Assembly: GCF_002000245.1 (NCBI RefSeq)
Contig: NZ_MTCM01000002.1
Span: 310,001 to 374,000 of the forward strand
Direction: 5' to 3'
DNA from: Sphingobacterium sp. CZ-UAM
Lineage (GTDB): Bacteria; Bacteroidota; Bacteroidia; Sphingobacteriales; Sphingobacteriaceae
Length of the DNA stretch: 64,000 nucleotides
In this document: positions 60,203 to 64,000 of the stretch, piece by piece
How the letters are laid out: each line of letters opens with the position of its first letter
Position numbering within the stretch: the stretch's first letter is position 1
Notes under the pieces: generated by a model
Seen by the model: only the letters and a program-made list of their open reading frames with translations
Databases searched by the model: none
Told to the model about the DNA's origin: nothing
Position numbers and translations under genes: made by a program

Positions 60203-63200
60203 ATGAAATTAATTAACTGCGGTAGGAGGAAATCCACATCGCATACATGGAAAGTTTCGAAGTTGACTTTTGCGCTTTTAACGGTTGTGTTTTTAGAAGT
60301 AAATGCACAGGGCATAGCTCAGAGCAAAGTCACCTATTCGGGGAAAAAGGTAAAACTCGAAACAGTCTTTAGGGAAATTAAGAAACAGTCGGGAATGTCT
60401 TTTTTCTACAATCTGAGCGATTTGGAAAACAAGCTGTTAGCGTCTGTTGATCTAAAGAACATTCCCTTGGAGGAGGCCTTGAAAATAGTATTGAAAGACC
60501 AGAATCTAACATTTAGCATTAATGGCCGGACGGTATTTATTAAGGAAAAAAGCAAAGAGGCCAATGAAAAGCCTAAAGAAACGAAAGGGCTTAATTCTTC
60601 GCTTTTCATCGATACCAAGGGCCGTATAACCAATGAAGCCGGTGAACCTGTTTTGGCCAGTGTTGTGGTAAAGGGTACAAAAAAAGGGACGCCTACCAAC
60701 AAGGATGGTTATTTTACATTGCAGGGTGTAGATGATGATGCCACATTGGTAATTTCAGCAGGTAATATCGAAACGTTGGAGGTCAAGGTAAATGGGCAAA
60801 AGAATTTGTCTATTGTGGGGGTGAAAACAAAAATCAATAGTTTGGATGAAGTCCAGGTTGCAGTTGTCTCAACCGGGTATCAGGAGCTTATCAAAGACAG
60901 AACCGGGGGATCAGCAACGACCATAAAAGATGTTGATAAAACTCCTTTTACAAGTATTACGTCAATGCTTGCTGGAAAGGTAGCTGGTATGGACGCGATC
61001 ACGACAAATGGTGCGCCAGGGGCCGCTGCCGATATTCGTATCAGGGGGAGTAATTCCATCTCCGGAAATTTAGAGCCTTTATGGGTGGTTGATGGGTTAC
61101 CTTTGCAAAGTGGGGTAATGTCTATCCAGGGGATCAATTCTGGTAATATCCAGCAATCCATACTGGATCATGGTATAGGTGCATTAGCTCCTACGGATAT
61201 CGAATCCATTACTGTCCTTCGCGATGCGGCATCTACCGCTATCTATGGTTCGCGTGCCGCAAATGGTGTGATTGTTATCAAAACGAAATCCGGCACTGCT
61301 GGAAAAGTAGTGGTTAACTACCAAGGTAATTTTGCTGTGAGTTCAGCACCTAAGATGAAAGCATTTAATTTTATGAATGCCGAGCAGAAGGTGGATCACG
61401 AGCTTGCTCTGGCGGAGCAATTCAATCTTTCAAGTGAGCTTGGACAACCAGCATGGCTAAGGAGCGACTGGAAGAAAGGACTTATTTCGACAGAAGACTA
61501 CCGGGCTAGGATACAGGAACTAAAGAATGTAAATACAAACTGGTTTGATGAAATATACCGGGTAGGTTTTAATCAAAATCACAATCTTTCATTGAGAGGT
61601 GGCAGTGATAAATTATCGTTCTATGGTTCTATGGGAATAACAAATCAAAAAGGTGCGTTAATTTCAAACCAATATAATCAGTACAATATCTCATCAAAAA
61701 TAGGCTATCGTCCGCATAAGAATGTCACTGTGAACTTTACCATTCGTGGGTCTTATCGAGAGTCAAAAAACCATTCGTCGGAAGTTGATCCATTTAAATA
61801 TGCAGTATTTGCCAATCCTTATGAAAAAGCGTACAACGACGATGGTTCTTACGCATGGGATCAGACCTGGTTGTCTTTGAACAAAAGTCATTTAAACCAT
61901 AATAGCAACGAGTACAATACCTTCAACATCATCAGGGAGTTAAAAGAAAGCTATAAAAAAGATATTGCTTCTGATCTGAGTTCCCAGTTGGATTTAACCT
62001 GGCGGATCACCCCCGAGCTTAAAGGAGAAGTATATGGGAGTTTCACGTATTCTACATTAAATAACGAGACCGGGGCTTCGCCAAATACCTATGCGTCGTA
62101 TATAAATTTTCCTTTCGCTACCGCATTTGCTCCACCATATGAAGTGCCGGCCGAGTATAATAAAGGTTATCTGAAATCAGGGTTTGGACGTTCCCCCGCT
62201 TATTCATTAAGAGCAGGCTTTGACTATAAAAAAGATATCAGTAATCTTCACTTCTTTGATGTCTACTTAGGAGCTGAAATTACAGACAAAAGAAACTGGA
62301 ATTCTTCGTTCAAGTTACCAATGTATGATTTTAACAACAACCTTGGTGGTTTTCCGGATTTTCCATGGAATCCGATCCTGAATTCCGGACTGACTCAAAA
62401 TATTGGTTCGCTTTCTAGTTATTTGTATGGTGGACAGGATCGTACCGGAAGTCTCTTTGGCGCTTTTTCATATACTTATGACGATAGGTATGTAATAAAT
62501 GCGAATCTGCGTTTTGATGGAAGTTCTACAATTGACCCCAAAAATAGGTTTGTACCATTATGGTCTGTTAGTGGTCGATGGAATCTTCACAACGAAAAAT
62601 TTATAAAAAACTGGATTCCTGATTTTGTATCTGAATTTGCTTTTCGTGGAGTATATGGCTTTACGGGCAATATCAATAAATCAGCATTACCCTATGCGTA
62701 TATCAGGTTAACTAACCGATCTTATGATAACGAGTATACCGCAGGGATGGTCAGCTATCCCAATCCAAGCATAAAATGGGAGAAAAAAGAGGAACGGTCG
62801 GTAGGACTTGATTTTTCATTCTTCCGTAATAGGTTTGGTGGTATGATCAACTACTATAATAATGTTACCCATGATGTACTCGGTGATGTGTTTAACTTAC
62901 CAAATTCATATGGCGTTCCACATCTAGCGATGAACATACATTCCATCAAAAATGAAGGTGTGGAGTTGAATTTAAATTTTCGTGTCAAATTCAAAAAAGA
63001 TTTGTTGTGGATTGCCTCATTTAATGCTGCAAGAAACACCAATCGTATTTTGAGCGGTCCTTACCCTTCACCGTTAGACTGGAATGACCCCTCCAATTCT
63101 ACCCGTAATATTTTTGGGGGTATCCCAAGTGCGACGAATATCCAGGGGTATCCTCTCGGTACCATATTCGGCTATCAGTACGCCGGTGTAAATCCTTCGA

Positions 63201-63874
63201 CTGGCAATGTAGAAGTCGTCTTGTCAGAGGAATCACGGAATATGTATGCCGAAGTAAAGAATATACCTATTGATGAAGTCCCAACAGTATGGGGTCTGAA
63301 TGTGAATCCTGGAGGTTTTACAGATTACCGGACCCAATGGCTGAACCGTTCAATGGTGAAATTGGGCTCTTCTTCTCCTAGTTATACTGGAGGTTTTACA
63401 TCAACATTCAACTGGAAGAAACTTGAATTGCGCACGAGCTTTTCTTACGCTGTGGGACATTTGATCCGGAAATTTGATGAAAGAGATTTTACGATTTCCA
63501 ATAGCCCGGGTCAAGCAGCTGGGATATATACATCGCGTTTAAACAGACGGATGGATGTGCTCAACCGATGGCTTGTACCAGGGGATATCACCAATGTTCC
63601 TGCGATTACGACCAATGAGGATGCTTATACTTATTATTTGACATCTGACAAATTTCAGAAAGGTGATTATCTTGATCTAAGAGAAATAGCCCTTACGTAC
63701 AATCTGAATAAATCTTTTGTGCGAAAGATTGGCGCTCAATCTGCGCAGATCGGATTACAGGCGCAAAACTTATTTGTGCTAACCGGAGCGGAAGCTGTGG
63801 ATGTCACGACACGTAATGCTTTTGGCTATCCCAGAACGAAAATGTATTTATTAAACCTGCTATTATCATTTTAA
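60203..63874 (+). CDS. SusC/RagA TonB-dependent outer-membrane transporter with STN domain
   Basis: 1223 residues. Long N-terminal signal (basic first 20 residues, TFALLTVVFLEVNAQG), STN domain (about 45-115, LETVFREIKKQSGMSFFYN), regulatory-like beta domain (about 135-205), plug (VSTGYQELIKDRTGGSATT, MLAGKVAGMDAI, IRIRGSNSISG, WVVDGLPL, STAIYGSRAANGVIVI) and barrel ending LLNLLLSF. STN predicts FecR-coupled regulation, but no sigma/FecR genes lie directly upstream; they may be encoded outside the window. SusD follows after 1 bp. Confidence 0.95.
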   Translation: MKLINCGRRKSTSHTWKVSKLTFALLTVVFLEVNAQGIAQSKVTYSGKKVKLETVFREIKKQSGMSFFYNLSDLENKLLASVDLKNIPLEEALKIVLKDQNLTFSINGRTVFIKEKSKEANEKPKETKGLNSSLFIDTKGRITNEAGEPVLASVVVKGTKKGTPTNKDGYFTLQGVDDDATLVISAGNIETLEVKVNGQKNLSIVGVKTKINSLDEVQVAVVSTGYQELIKDRTGGSATTIKDVDKTPFTSITSMLAGKVAGMDAITTNGAPGAAADIRIRGSNSISGNLEPLWVVDGLPLQSGVMSIQGINSGNIQQSILDHGIGALAPTDIESITVLRDAASTAIYGSRAANGVIVIKTKSGTAGKVVVNYQGNFAVSSAPKMKAFNFMNAEQKVDHELALAEQFNLSSELGQPAWLRSDWKKGLISTEDYRARIQELKNVNTNWFDEIYRVGFNQNHNLSLRGGSDKLSFYGSMGITNQKGALISNQYNQYNISSKIGYRPHKNVTVNFTIRGSYRESKNHSSEVDPFKYAVFANPYEKAYNDDGSYAWDQTWLSLNKSHLNHNSNEYNTFNIIRELKESYKKDIASDLSSQLDLTWRITPELKGEVYGSFTYSTLNNETGASPNTYASYINFPFATAFAPPYEVPAEYNKGYLKSGFGRSPAYSLRAGFDYKKDISNLHFFDVYLGAEITDKRNWNSSFKLPMYDFNNNLGGFPDFPWNPILNSGLTQNIGSLSSYLYGGQDRTGSLFGAFSYTYDDRYVINANLRFDGSSTIDPKNRFVPLWSVSGRWNLHNEKFIKNWIPDFVSEFAFRGVYGFTGNINKSALPYAYIRLTNRSYDNEYTAGMVSYPNPSIKWEKKEERSVGLDFSFFRNRFGGMINYYNNVTHDVLGDVFNLPNSYGVPHLAMNIHSIKNEGVELNLNFRVKFKKDLLWIASFNAARNTNRILSGPYPSPLDWNDPSNSTRNIFGGIPSATNIQGYPLGTIFGYQYAGVNPSTGNVEVVLSEESRNMYAEVKNIPIDEVPTVWGLNVNPGGFTDYRTQWLNRSMVKLGSSSPSYTGGFTSTFNWKKLELRTSFSYAVGHLIRKFDERDFTISNSPGQAAGIYTSRLNRRMDVLNRWLVPGDITNVPAITTNEDAYTYYLTSDKFQKGDYLDLREIALTYNLNKSFVRKIGAQSAQIGLQAQNLFVLTGAEAVDVTTRNAFGYPRTKMYLLNLLLSF

Positions 63875-63875
63875 G

Positions 63876-64000
63876 ATGAAAAGATACATACTAATCACCA
63901 TGGTATTACTTGCAACCTCTTTAACACAGGGTTGTAAAAAATACTTGCAATATACCCCTGCTGATACAAGGTTTCTGATTGATATGCAATCCATAAAACA
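63876..64000 (+). CDS. SusD/RagB lipoprotein, N-terminal end (partial)
   Basis: ATG 63876 opens a frame of 41 codons to the window edge: MKRYILITMVLLATSL with lipobox TQGC and KKYLQYTPADTRF, the normal start of a SusD protein. Position directly behind SusC supports the call. The remainder is outside the window. Confidence 0.85.
   Translation, partial: MKRYILITMVLLATSLTQGCKKYLQYTPADTRFLIDMQSIK

Overview
The window looks like chromosomal DNA from a Bacteroidota bacterium of the Sphingobacteriaceae, most likely Sphingobacterium or a close relative. This is inferred from the gene families: three SusC/SusD outer-membrane pairs, ECF sigma/FecR switches with STN-domain SusC proteins, a GldFG-type ABC exporter, DUF6266- and DUF6520-type proteins, A-rich start regions instead of strong Shine-Dalgarno sites, and occasional TAnnTTTG promoter elements. 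No rRNA, tRNA or CRISPR array was found.

1-13.6 kb: the end of corA, a lipid kinase, surE, two small genes, then a five-gene operon (3369-10078) holding a response regulator, a membrane-anchored HEAT-like protein, a processive GT2 polysaccharide synthase, a TPR/beta-barrel outer-membrane protein and a secreted DUF4838 protein. This has the logic of a synthase-dependent exopolysaccharide system. HxlR and an azoreductase follow. Next is a decayed locus (11228-13595) where a frameshifted DUF4932 gene, a SusC gene broken several times and half an ECF sigma gene have been fused by deletions.

13.8-31.6 kb: one long co-directional array. It holds a tail-specific protease fused to a thioredoxin domain, a TlpA-like protein, SusC (with STN), SusD, a lipoprotein related to zinc metallopeptidases but with an eroded metal site, an ABC ATPase, a GldF/GldG fusion, two MutS-domain ATPases, then an ECF sigma factor and FecR. 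It reads as one envelope import/processing/export system.

31.7-42.6 kb: a Crp-like regulator, a sterol-desaturase-family protein, a beta-helix protein with a PDZ tail, an IS256-family insertion sequence with a frameshifted transposase, and an AT-rich defence island on the minus strand: Gabija (gajA-gajB) with an Mrr-type nuclease downstream and an HTH/winged-helix regulator upstream.

42.6-55.6 kb: a highly structured intergenic stretch (candidate structured RNA with a possible pseudoknot, a perfect 15-bp inverted repeat, a further nested hairpin) leads into a TlpA-SusC-SusD operon. Opposite it lies an AraC regulator-MauE-DUF6520 group, followed by a divergent LPLAT-like protein, a LytS/LytR-type two-component pair and a small HTH protein.

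56.0-58.7 kb: two DUF6266 proteins followed by three tightly packed genes that match a phage lysis cassette in architecture (three-TM holin-like protein, signal-anchored CHAP hydrolase, lipoprotein with a C-terminal TM as in unimolecular spanins). This is the most intriguing block in the window.

58.7-64 kb: an NTF2/DUF4440-like gene remnant, a Spy-like secreted protein, a third SusC (with STN) and the start of its SusD partner, cut by the window end.
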